DNA of 64,000 nt from Topomyia yanbarensis (taxonomy: Eukaryota; Arthropoda; Insecta; Diptera; Culicidae). The stretch is from assembly GCF_030247195.1 (NCBI RefSeq), contig NC_080672.1, forward strand, positions 250,135,709-250,199,708, written 5' to 3'. Position 1 is the first letter of the stretch. Each line of letters starts with the position of its first letter. Positions 11,901-22,741 of this stretch are shown here, piece by piece. A program made the translations under genes and the position numbers. The notes beneath the pieces were generated by a model. That model saw only the letters and a list, made by a program, of their open reading frames with translations, was not told the DNA's origin and did no database searches.

Positions 11901-13213
11901 CAATACTATCTACTTGTTTCACGCCGTTATATTTATAGACAAACAATTTAATTTCTTCATTCTGAGCTTCCATTCCCTCTGGATCAATTCTTGATATTCC
12001 CTCTCCTTTGCTTACAATAACGAATGTCTTTCCTATCATATTTGCCAGAGTTCGCCACAAAACTGTATCAACTTGAAACGTATTTTTCTCTTCCTCTTTC
12101 CAACCTAAATAATTATTAATATCAATTAGTAAAGCTTCCGGCAATGCTTTGAATGCTTCTTCATATGGTTTAATACCACTTAACTGATGGCTAACAGCCC
12201 ACAAAAAACTTGAATTGCTTCGAAGCATTGCTCTCACTTTAATCCTGAAATTCCCCTCTGTAATCCAGTAACATTTATTATTCTCATTGTTCTCTTTCTC
12301 TTCTACAAAAATCGCATCTCTCTTCTCATTTCCAACATTGTGGTTCCCTTCCTTCCTGTTCAATTCAACTTCTTCGTTTTTGTTCTTCTCTGTACTTCTT
12401 TGCATTATTACCTCTTCTTCAACAAATTTATCTTTTGTGTTCTTATTTCTGTTATCTTCACTATTCCCTTCTCTTTGCTCTTCTCCCTGTTCCTTACTAT
12501 CATTTGCCACGCTATCATTCTTCTCTGTACTTCTTTGCATTACTACCTCTTCTTCAACAATTTTATCTTTTGTGTTCTTGTTTCTGTTATCTTCACTATT
12601 CACTTCTCTTTTCTCCTCTACCTTCTCATTACTATTATTTGCCACGCTATCATAGTGATCGACTCCATTGAAAAAGAGCTCAATAGTTTTTCTATTTTCC
12701 TCACAACCTCCACCTACCTCTACTGGCGCGTATATTGGGTTGTATACCCTGACATTACATTGCAACATCCTCCCTACTGCCATTATCGATTCCGTACCCG
12801 CCCAGGCTTTATCCTCTTCCAGCCATTCCAGGAATTTTTCGATTTTTTCATCATCAGGTGGTCCGCCAAAACGACCGCCCGCGCCTGCCACAATTTCCGC
12901 CTCCACGATCTCCTTAAAGCAATCCATATTTCTACGAATATAAGCTACAACGTTAGCCCTTACTTCCTGAGCTCTTTTTTGGAATTTTTTGTCGAATTTC
13001 ATCCAGCCTATCGGATTTTTATATAAATACATATAGATATATATTATTCGAACCATAATTTATTAAAACTATCAATTTACCAGTGATTTGCTGGACAACC
13101 GCGTAAAAAAAACAGTTACCATCTCCTGGAACCTTGACAATTTTGATCTTTTGCGCATTATACATGCTCACGTCCACTATTTTAAGCATATTTTGCTTCT
13201 CCGTCTGACTCAT
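8959..13213 (-). CDS. Non-LTR retrotransposon polyprotein: OTU, pseudo-OTU, APE endonuclease, reverse transcriptase
   Basis: The 1365-codon frame (13056-8959) has no stops. Upstream, 13213-13081 encodes MSQTEKQ... and a canonical OTU protease motif PGDGNCFFYAV with the catalytic Cys. Its partner His lies in HYDSV at residues 134-138 of the long frame, so the OTU domain spans both pieces, probably joined by splicing (see 13008-13080). Then come an acidic repeat linker (about 139-225), a second OTU-like domain (about 265-385), APE endonuclease (N417, E446, GDFN 547-550, D616, H642) and RT (SLDIKKAFD 989-997, FADD 1093-1096). The tail has a GRPAKTW motif and no RNase H. All listed catalytic residues of APE, RT and the first OTU are present. 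The product would copy its own RNA at a nicked target. OTU domains in retroelements are known, but the role here is inferred. I cannot assign the clade. No ORF1 is seen upstream. Confidence 0.9.
12383..12652. repeat. 135-bp tandem duplication inside the OTU element linker
   Basis: Two adjacent 135-bp copies (12383-12517 and 12518-12652) encode two 45-residue units. Each carries NSEDNRNKNTKDK and QRSTEKN, and differs from the other at several residues. The unit is a multiple of three, so the frame is kept. It begins at the end of the first OTU domain (DSVAN). Confidence 0.9.
13008..13080 (-). other. Putative 73-nt GT-AG intron in the OTU domain
   Basis: On the minus strand the sequence starts GTAAAT (13080) and ends GATAG (13008). 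Removing it joins ITG to WMKFDKK in frame (phase 1) and gives continuous OTU spacing between the catalytic Cys and the following helix. Both pieces otherwise run into stops or AT-rich nonsense (Tyr/Ile-rich). The length suits a short dipteran intron. The polypyrimidine tract is poor. The alternative is a 73-bp AT-rich insertion that simply breaks the frame. Confidence 0.5.
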
Positions 13214-15784
13214 TTTCCAAAATTATCACAATATCACAATAATTCGACAGCTATCTTTCTAATATCAACCGGTCACCAGTGATGATAGATTGGGTTTGAT
13301 ATTTTTTATTCTAATTTCGCGCTCAATTATCTCACGACGCACCGATTCAATACACATACACACCAATCCACCTCTCGTCAGAGTCCCACACACCGAACGC
13401 TCCCACCCGCGAGTCACCCAACAGCAACGATGCAACACCACGCAATCACTCTCTACTCCGTGTGTAAGCAATCGCTCCCAAGAACCAACACATACACCGT
13501 CCATAAGAACTCTCTGTTTCTCATTATCAAGCACGACTCACACGACACATCATGCTTTCGTGACCGGTACGGAACGTCAAGACTAGTCACATGCAGCTAA
13601 ATGGAGGCACTCACACACAACATCAACAGCATGGCACGTGTGAACGGGCACACGAGAAACGCATTCAACCCATCCTGACGAAACGGTAACGCTAGGTTGA
13701 CGTCAATGGAAGCCGATGCATCGCCCGAATCGTGCTTTAGGATGTACTACCCTCAACCTCTACTCTGCATAGAGCCACTCGGCTCTCCAACACGGAAGCT
13801 CCCGCTCAAACACTCCTCACGCTCATTCCTGCAGCAAGCAACCGAAGATGTCAAGCAATGCATTAATTAGTCCTAACTAACACCTCTACATGCACAGACT
13901 CACAAAGAGGCACCCACTTTCACAACAATCTCGATAGACTCCCTCCGACCCACACTGCCGATCACCGATGGAAAGCACAGACTGGCACCATCGCCCCCAG
14001 AATCCATCGCAAAACCACAGCAAAACCAGGACCCCTGTCAACGTGCATCAATGCATCGATCCTCAGCTCAACATTCCCGAATGCTGATAAAACAACTTTT
14101 TGTCCACTGGCCCTTCTCTGCAATAGTGCCATTAACTATACATACTCTATTTACAGGCGCCGCTCGCCTGCCCGTCTGTCTGCCAACATATGCCTCATTC
14201 AACATCACACACGAAACGAGTCTGACATAAACACAACGCCAAATAAGCACCTGAGAGATACGCTGGATTAAGCTCTTTCCCAGCAAGTGAAGTCGAGTGA
14301 ACCTCCACCCCACTCCATCGCCGATGTGGAAAACAGACTGGGGATCCAATCAAAATACTGTACTCGAAGAGATCTCAGCAAAACCTCCACAATCACTTTC
14401 AGCTGATGCGGGGGGTAAAAAAAAAAATTATAAGCTTGTGTACAAGTGACAGCATATCTCTAATTCGACCACACTCGCCTCCCGCCACAACATCCCCGCC
14501 ACAAACCCGCATGATCCATCCAGACCCAAAACCCGCTACCGCGGAATCCGCCGCAAAATGCAAAAAAAAATTATACATATATACATAACAGAAGACAGGA
14601 GTTGGAAACAGAAAACACGCACACTCCCCACCTGAGTCTCTCAGCGTACAGTGAGGAACCCAACCCGCCGACACCGCACACCACTCCTCCACCATCGCAT
14701 CCCATCCATCAGTGCTCCTTCAAGCACACACACCAATTACGCTCCGAACAAGTGGATAGACTGAACACGCTTAGCGCACAAAATTCACAGTAGACGAAGC
14801 CGAAGACAATACAGGTAGAATATACGCCATCTGTCCAATCTGGTCGATGTCTTCGTGTAGGTGAACTGCATAAAAACTCAATCTGTTCCCATATCCCCGC
14901 TCACCTCTCCCCCTGAACCATGCTCCGCGGCAGGGATGCTAGGTATATTTGCGAAAACTACCGCACACTTATGTTAATAGTACCACTTATTCGTCACTAT
15001 TAAAGCATATATCCCCAAACATACGATTACGGCCCAAAAGCCAACCGCCAAATTCAACCCCGAATGGAAACTCCAGACCAGCCGTTACTAGTCGAACACA
15101 GTTCACAACAGTTTATGAAAGAGAAAACTTTTCTCTTTCGTTTACTACCAACATCTGTGATTGGCGTATAACGGCCCGTCCGGAATCTCCACTCAAAGCG
15201 GACCCCGACAGTCGTCCACCAGGCCGCAACCATATGTTTGTCGAGATGTAATTATAATGTAATAGAAAAATTAAATTGACGCAATGTATGGTAGAAATTA
15301 GATAATTAAAGGTATACGACCCGTCACAATGTAGTACTGATACCAGCAGACATACCCAACACAAAAAATCAAACAGAAAACATACTAATTGGCCACACTT
15401 CCTCCTGTATATACACGACGTAGGTATGAGTAAGGAAAAAAAGCAACACACAAAAAATATATCCAAGTCCAAGCAAGCCATGCTTGACAAATTAAATAAA
15501 AATATTCCAACTGGAATTCTCTCACCGCATTCCGCCGTTATGGTCCTCTCCATGCCTCCTCGCAGATGTCTATGTGGTACTTGCTTCGATATGTATCCTC
15601 ACACAAACTTGCAACACGTTTTGATTTTTTTCTCTCGCACGACAGTAAACACTTGCATCAGAGAGCTGGAGTTTTTCTTTTTCTCTACGAAACTACAATT
15701 CGTATACAATGATGCCAAAGCATCAGCTCACGCTACCATCCCATTGGCATACTCCAGCCCCCATTGACTCTCAACAACTAATTC
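13214..15784 (-). other. Long 5' region of the OTU element, G-rich on its sense strand
   Basis: This 2.6-kb stretch is markedly richer in C on the plus strand (G on the element's sense strand) and less AT-rich than the rest of the window. It contains loosely similar modules (around 13950-14010, 14290-14350, 14510-14570) sharing CCATCGC and GAAAxCAGACTGG-like words. No ORF1-like protein, coiled coil or zinc knuckle was found on the minus strand. It may be a promoter-bearing 5' UTR or part of another element. Confidence 0.35.
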
Positions 15785-15810
15785 TTGGAGGATTTTTCAT
15801 ATATAGTGTG
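15785..15810. repeat. Right copy of the 26-bp direct repeat
   Basis: Identical to 7163-7188. It marks the 5' end side of the minus-strand insertion. Confidence 0.75.
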
Positions 15811-18800
15811 ACAAAATAAGAAATAACGTTAAAAATAGAATATGCTTTTTAATTATTATATCATGCACTGATATAATAGTAAAACAGCATCCACAAGAGC
15901 GGGAAATCGGAAAATGTTGCACGAATCACAATAATTGAATGAGAAGAGCACGTTATTGTTTTTTGTTTATGTCTCGGGCTGCTATTGACAAACAATTATC
16001 AAACTTTGATAGTGTATGTTTATTATGGCGGACTTCCGGCTGGTGTTACCTTTTTCTAGAAATTTTCAAAAATTTTGTATATAAGCAAGGGGTGCGTTTT
16101 GGCCCGAGGGTGTGTTACCCCACCTAAAAATCGAAAAATCGTTTGAGAAATGTGCTGAGAACAGAAGGTGGATTTCTGTAATGTAATGTAGTAACAAGGA
16201 TTTGTTTTGTTTTGGTGCAGATTATTGTTGTTAGTTAATATCTAAATTCTTTTTCTATTTCTGAGAGAGTGCCTTTACAAAAAAAACTTAGAACTACAAC
16301 GTATCTAAAACGGATCGATACGCACTCTCGTTCGTGTACCGACGTGCTAGTATTTCGAATCGTTACATAATTATTTCGTAAGCAAGATCACATGAAAAGT
16401 ATACTTCGGGGTATTGCCCGTCTAAAATTGGCCATCAAAAGATTTAATTATCAAAACTATCTGCCGGATTCCAGTATTTCGGGAATATGTGAATATCCCA
16501 ACAAACAACGAAAGCTGACAAGCCTTTGATTCGAGAGAATAAGCTGAACAAGAACTGTTGAAGCCATTATCCAGCAAAATTGTTTGTTGGGATAACACTA
16601 AAATCTTTTTTTTGTGGACAAAACAATTTCGATCACGTTTTTGCCTGTTTCGAAACACTGTGCAATGGTAGAAGTAAACAAGTTTCACTAAAAATTAGTG
16701 AAAATATTTATATATCTCAATTTCTCGTCTAATAATGCTGGTATTCTTTCAGAGGTAGTACCGCGATTGGCAGCTTTTGTGATTACTTACAAGAAAAACC
16801 TTTATGCCATTTACCTACTTTCAAGCATTCCGTATTCGGCTGCAACTAAAGACTAATTGCAGGCAATAGCAATTGTAACAATTTAATGCATTTGTGTAAG
16901 TTAGACAAATGAGTATATAACACTTCGTATGACTACCCATTTAATTACAAACCATGTTTGATAAATTGAACCACTTGACACTAGAATTTAATCTCCAGAA
17001 ACTTCACACAAAATACCCCCCATAACTATCCTAATTCAGTTAGTACATAAGATAAAACTTTCTCACAACGCATCCAATTATTGCTCCATTATACTGTTGG
17101 GGTTTATGCATTACTTTTCATTCTATTCCCGTTAAATCAGTTATGGCGAACTTTTCCGGTTTTCTGACCAAACAAAACTGAGTGTTGCTGACGTTTATCC
17201 AATTACGCAAAACTGTAAATCTAGTTGATAGTAACGGTCGTGGCAACGTTGACAACTAGCATCACAAATCCAATTTATCACCACGGTCTGCACTTCTGGG
17301 GGCACTAAAGCGAGCAATTTGCACCACGAGATAGGCTTGGAACGGTAAAACTTTTCCCACTTCGTTATCATCACTTGGCACCCTATTTGAAATTTCCCGG
17401 TAAGTGTGTGCTTCTTTCCATTACACTTTCTACCACTTTCACATTCAGCCAGTTACCGCAGGGTCAATCCCAGCTGCAATCCAACGAGTCATGCCGAGTA
17501 ATCACCGTTTCGTTTTATTTTATCGCTACATCTTACCATCCGACAAATGGATCATCCCCAATCGCCATCGAACCACGCACAATAATCGGCACAGAACGAC
17601 ACCAACCGCTCCTAACAGCAGCTGCTATGTTTCGGTTCACTTCCCGATCCGGTTACAGAAGCACACCAAGTAACGATCGAAAAAGGACTGACTGTTGTAT
17701 TTTTGCTATGGTTGAAGCTGCCATGAAAGGATGCCTTTCACACCAAAACAATATAACAGCGCATGTCCTTTCCAATCAACGGATCCTGCAAGCCGAATCC
17801 AACGCGAACAGAGCACACTGTTGCATTGGAAACGAGCATCATCGTGACTTCATTCATTCACAATATCGTACAGTATTCCTTGGAATGCAGTTCGAAATAT
17901 TTAATTTTGCTCCACATAACTGCTTTGTATGAAATTCCGGCGAATCGACAATCCCCGGAAGGGAAGAAAAATCATTCGCCTGTTGGCGCCAAGCTGGTGA
18001 ATACCGATTCCAAATTCCTAGTTTCCAGAGAAAAGCAACCAATGTGGTTACGGACAATTCTACCATATCACGTCCAGAACTAAATTAACGATTTTGTATA
18101 TCAGGTACAAGATCTAGCGTAGCTTTGTTTGCAGAATAAAAAATACAATGTTGAAAACAGAATAGCGCCAAGACTGATACTGGAACAGATTAATCGTGCT
18201 CTATCCCGAACAAAAAGAAACATCAACATTATAATAGAATGCGACTTTCGAGAAAAATTGTTTTAATAATCCGGCCTCGATAAAAGAAGAAGAAAAAATC
18301 GCCAAAAGATTTAGGTTAAATGGCATTTTCTTCAGATCGGGATATACTTGGTCTACATCGGCTGTGGAGCTCTAACTGACAGAGAAAACAGAAGAACGGG
18401 AGGAGGAAATGAAACGTTTCCGATTTATTAGGCACACAGCCTTTCAAGGAACGAATCGAATCAAGTCAGAAGATATAGAAAAGAAAAATAAATAAAATAC
18501 TACTCGGTTTTGCGGTTTCATCACTTCATCATTCACGGATCTGTGGTTTCTTAGTTTAACCGGATACGTTTACCATGGTTCGTGCTGTTTTATTAAGAAA
18601 ACAAAGGATATTAAATTATCGGGAAGTTCTTTAAAGACCTTCTGCCTATTTCGTCGGAAATAGGCCTTGGACATGAGTCGAATTGGGAGCGGAGTACGCT
18701 GTCGGAAATGGAAGTCGCCTCGGATTTGACATTCATCGTAACAAGTTTGCAGTTTTAGTTTCTGTATTAATTTCGTAAAATATTAAAATAAACTGTCCCT

Positions 18801-19127
18801 ATCGGCCCTAGCGGGACACATATTATAAAATGAGTTATGTAGCGGTACTCCAGCCAACGGTCGACATTGAGTTTGTGCACAATGTTGTTAGCATGGCCTT
18901 GGTATAACAATCCTTTGGCGGACAGAACAGAAGATTCAAGGTAAAGACGGACACCATACGGTTAAATTACAGATTCACTAGGGCAATGCTCGTGCTTTTC
19001 TATCAAAATAATTTACTATGTTTAAGTATTATAATTTTACCCAAATAGTTATTCCTCATTGAATAGTAATATTTGCGTTTCGGATTCCCTTCATCAGTAA
19101 CTAGCACTAGACCAGTTAGATGATAAA

Positions 19128-19470
19128 TCAAAACTAGCACCAAAATTGGCACTTGGTTAGACGATAAATCTAAACAACTTCCTGGTTCCGAGTTCGGTAG
19201 CCAAGCACAGAAGATCTTGTTTGCTGGTGAGAACGCGGAACCCGAAATGTCATTTGATTCGAGAACCAAATCCTTGGTACCATGCAAAAAATTTCCAAAG
19301 AAAAAATAAAAATTTGGATTGAATCAATTTTTTGTACGAGAATGCACAGCACCTAACATTTTGCAACTCTTTCGATGTCACTCGGGACCAGCAAGTTATT
19401 TATATGTCACGAAAGATGCATGACTTTTTGGGTTTAACATCGAATTAGTGCCAATTTTAGTGCTAGTTTA
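19128..19470. repeat. Inverted repeat pair, possible foldback element
   Basis: AACTAGCACCAAAATTGGCA at about 19130-19150 recurs inverted, with one change, at about 19447-19468. A second related block (TTAGAYGATAAATC) lies nearby. The outer boundaries and target duplication were not resolved. Confidence 0.45.
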
Positions 19471-19882
19471 AACCTATCCTAATCTTACTAGGTCGAAAGT
19501 CTGGTAGTAGATATTGATGAGCAGAATCCGACACGCAAAAACTCTAGGCATTGTACTCTCAATCAGAGAACATTAGGTCCAAAATATTTTTTTTCCATTT
19601 TAAATTTTTCGCATAATTCCAATTGATGGAGCTAAAAAGTTCACACCAAATTTACTAAATTATGTTGGAAAGTATGAAGAGCTGGTATATGTAAAGATAA
19701 TTGCGAGGCAGGGCAGATAAAGACGCAACTTGGTGTTAATGTTTTCTTGACTCCTTAAAGGGGAACAAATATGTGAAAATTTACTCCAGAGTATTGTAAA
19801 ATTTCGCCGACAAAACTATCGTTTAATTTTATTTCACGAGTCAACTTGTGCTATGTATCGTGCACATAAAAGGAACCATGAT

Positions 19883-19922
19883 ATATCGTCGCTGTTGTGC
19901 TATCTTATGACAAACGCCATTT
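19883..19922. repeat. Dispersed 40-bp repeat, inverted copy at 40810-40849
   Basis: ATATCGTCGCTGTTGTGCTA and the next 20 bp recur with one mismatch, inverted, just to the right of the (TA)n tract at 40810-40849. It is probably a piece of a dispersed repeat family rather than a terminal repeat of one unit. Confidence 0.7.
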
Positions 19923-20517
19923 TGGGGTAAACTGAGTTAGATATGCCACATTATTTGTCTGAAAAATCTCTACAAAGTGGCGTTTACAGAATTTTGACAA
20001 TCTGCTTGGTTACTTAGATATAGCGAGAAACGCGCTGAGAAATTTTTAATTTTTTACTTCAAATGACTGTGTCTAAGGATTGGCTCAAATTATCTTGATG
20101 TAAAGGATGTTTTTATATGTAAAACTATCTGAGAAACACAATGGCATAATCATTTTCAAAAGAAAAATGCATGAATTGTGAGAAAAATGCAATTTAAGTT
20201 TTAAAGTGGAAATGTAGCATATTTGGCAACACTGTGACCAAAAATAACTATTTTTTCTAGATTCCCTCACTCATTTCCATCAAATTGCATCTCATCGATT
20301 GGTCATAGACCAAATGAAGCCAAAGATATGAATAAAAGTTAATAATTGCTGATTTTTTTTTCTATGGAAAATTTTCCATGCACGATTATGACACGCTATA
20401 CAAATTTTGTCATCAATACACACCTATGACACGTATGAGTGCGAATTTTGTTTACATTTATAGTGAAAACTCGCAACATAGTCAACCGATCTTTGTAATA
20501 TTTGAGAGATTAATACA

Positions 20518-21053
<536 letters not shown>

Positions 21054-21054
<1 letters not shown>

Positions 21055-21063
21055 GGCGCAGTC
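21054..21063 (+). other. Primer binding site, tRNA-Ser type
   Basis: TGGCGCAGTC directly follows the LTR. It is complementary to the 3' end of an insect serine tRNA (ending GACTGCGCCA), a primer used by several gypsy-group elements. Confidence 0.7.
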
Positions 21064-21420
21064 TCGGAAAAAGTGGTGTTGGTTCGCGAGTGAAGTGGAA
21101 ATTTAGTGAAAATAAATTGAAAAGACTTCTCAGAATTCAACGTAAAGATCAGAGATTTAAGTTCGTGTACAGAACAACCAATCAGCCGGCAAGAAGCCAT
21201 CATTGAGTGAATATCAAGCGATTCGCGCTGATTGCAAATTGAAGATCGCCACCGGACCTCAACTCTCAACGCGCACTAGGACTCCAGATGAAGCTCAACA
21301 GTGCTCTTCTGTAAGTAACAAAAACCTTTTATTAATTAACATTGTGACTAAGCAAATACTAATCAGTGGTTCAAAGTGAACATTTGAAAAACTACGGTAT
21401 ATTGAAATTAGATACATTGC
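21055..21420 (+). other. Errantivirus 5' leader
   Basis: About 365 bp of untranslated leader lies between the primer site and the first ATG of gag. No retroviral packaging motif can be assigned by eye. Confidence 0.5.
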
Positions 21421-22148
21421 ATGAGACGTGCTAATACGTTTGACAAAAATAGAAACATGGCACAAGAAGTTAACGCCCAAGAGCTGTTGGACCAAATCCG
21501 CGAGCTCAAGGAAAATCAAAACGCGTTAGTGCACACAATTAATGCAATGCGCGATAGGGCGGAAGATCCATTCTTAAATTTCCGGACTCCCGACCCAATT
21601 AAAAATCTTGCCACATTCAGTGGAAATAAAAAAGAAACTCAAGCTTGGCTTGAGGATACTGAGAACACGCTCGACTTGTTTGAGAGTTACGCGGGATCAC
21701 CGTATTACGAACAAATAATAAGAGCGATCAAAAATAAAATAACAGGCGAAGCAAAAGAAGTATTGATCGCAGCAGGCAACCCAAAAGATTGGCAATCAAT
21801 TAAAGAGGCGCTGCTTAATTCCTATGGAGACAGACGGGATTTAACATCGCATATCCAGTCACTCTTTTACGTACGCCAAGGGAAAAAGACCCTTAGCGAA
21901 TTTTACAATAAAGTCAAATCGATAGATACAGCAATAAAAAGCACCGCAGCCGTGATGGACGACTATAAATCCTCCACCAAAGCGATTAACACCTTAATCA
22001 GTTTGATGTCGGTAACCCGATTCATAGACGGTTTAAACGACACGCTTAGCATGCATGTGCGAAGCTACCGGCCGGAGTCGCTGGAAGAAGCATATAATAT
22101 TACTGTACAATACGCTAATGCAGCGTACAGAATGAAGCTAGACAATAA
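21421..22148 (+). pseudogene. gag: Errantivirus gag, N-terminal part
   Basis: The frame opens at ATG 21421, with a second ATG at 21457 that is also plausible. It encodes a capsid-type protein with a coiled-coil-like N-terminus followed by helices of the retrotransposon capsid fold (FSGNKKETQAWLEDTENTLD early on, then a segment with FIDGLNDTLSMHVRSYRPES). It is intact until the MITE at 22149. Translation would continue into the MITE and stop at 22381-22383. The remaining gag sequence resumes in a different frame at 22379. Confidence 0.85.
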
Positions 22149-22378
22149 GCGAAGACTCCATATCAAGAAGACTGATATCTCTTTCCTTCCCCCATACAAA
22201 CGAGAAGCGACAGAGGTTACAGCGCCTCTATTGGAAGAAGGGAGGAAGCTTTATGTAAAAATGTATATGTGTGTGTGCATCACTATGGAAAGTACCACCT
22301 TTACCCGCAAGTGGCGTTGTTGTTACTGTCTCCGGATTCTGGACAGAGTTGCCAGTCTTCTTGATATGGAGTCTTCGC
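22149..22378. mobile_element. 230-bp MITE with perfect 26-bp inverted ends inside gag
   Basis: The ends are GCGAAGACTCCATATCAAGA and six further bases, exactly inverted at 22353-22378. Weaker similarity continues for about 12 bp. A 5-bp duplication, AATAA, flanks it (22144-22148, 22379-22383). There is no transposase. The superfamily is unknown; a 5-bp target is unusual for the common MITE groups. Confidence 0.88.
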
Positions 22379-22741
22379 AATAAGTCAACAGCCCCCACCT
22401 CTAAGCCAAACTCTTTTAACAAACCAAATAAACCGTACCAAAACTCAAATTCGGCAGACAACCAAAATTATAATGCAGGGTACCCCCAAAACTTTAACAA
22501 GCCTGGACCCTCAGGAAAATTTAAATCGCATAGACAAAACCTAGACGAAGACGTTTCGATGCGAACAGTGAGGTCAAAAACCCAGAATCTAAACAACCAC
22601 GAGGGAGAAACCGAACATCATGAGCCAGAAAATGACACCCCTCGACAAGAAGAGTTCACGTTAGATTCAGATGACGACGACTATTTTCTAGCCGACGAAC
22701 TAAATTTTCAAATAGTTCAAGAAAAAAATCAAGGGCCATAG
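22379..22741 (+). pseudogene. gag: Errantivirus gag, C-terminal part
   Basis: The sequence is Asn/Pro/Gln-rich with an acidic tail (DSDDDDYFLADEL), ending at TAG 22739-22741. There is no CCHC knuckle, as is common in errantivirus Gag proteins, which instead carry basic or Arg-rich tails. It overlaps the start of the pol frame and contains the slippery site at 22723-22729. Confidence 0.8.
22723..22729 (+). promoter_or_regulatory. Slippery site A-AAA-AAT for -1 gag-pol frameshifting
   Basis: In the gag frame the codons are gaA AAA AAT. A -1 slip enters the pol frame, which is open from here through the protease motif. This heptamer type is standard for -1 frameshifting. A downstream pseudoknot was not evaluated. 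Confidence 0.7.

Larger units (their letters stand above)
7189..15784 (-). mobile_element. 8.6-kb insertion carrying the OTU-containing non-LTR retrotransposon
   Basis: Everything between the two 26-bp direct repeats appears to have arrived as one unit or as a composite. Read on the minus strand it has a 5' segment of about 2.6 kb without a clear ORF, the OTU-APE-RT reading frame (13213 to 8959), and a 1.8-kb 3' segment ending in a short (AC)n tail. A variable-length target duplication and a simple-sequence 3' tail are hallmarks of target-primed insertion. The 3' segment includes an unrelated gag fragment and microsatellites on the plus strand, so either later insertions entered the 3' UTR or the true 3' end of the retroelement lies near 8646. 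Confidence 0.5.
6697..16124. mobile_element. Possible TA-flanked element (about 0.8 kb) that hosts the 8.6-kb insertion
   Basis: The left end GGGGAAGATGGAGTAAAACG and the reverse complement of the right end, which starts GGTGGGGTAACACACCC and then contains CCAAAACGCACCCC, share a G-rich start and an AAAACGCAC core. TA lies outside both ends (6695-6696, 16125-16126). Without the bracketed insertion the element would be about 806 bp. The inverted-repeat match is weak and gapped, so this is tentative. Confidence 0.35.

Noticed and set aside
9440..13026. Several plus-strand frames opposite the OTU retrotransposon
   Set aside because: Phe/Ser/Leu-rich shadows of the AT-biased minus-strand coding sequence.
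15426..15767. Lys-rich plus-strand frame starting at an ATG
   Set aside because: Lies in the 5' region of a minus-strand element, loses all protein character after about 40 codons, and has no homologous motif I can name.
6697..16124. Treating the 9.4-kb interval as one autonomous DNA transposon
   Set aside because: The terminal match is weak, and the only enzymes inside are retrotransposon enzymes bracketed by their own 26-bp direct repeat.
17375..17932. 185-codon plus-strand frame
   Set aside because: Starts at TTG, low-complexity Ser/Thr/Asn-rich, overlapped by other open frames, no motif. Kept only as a comment on the spacer.
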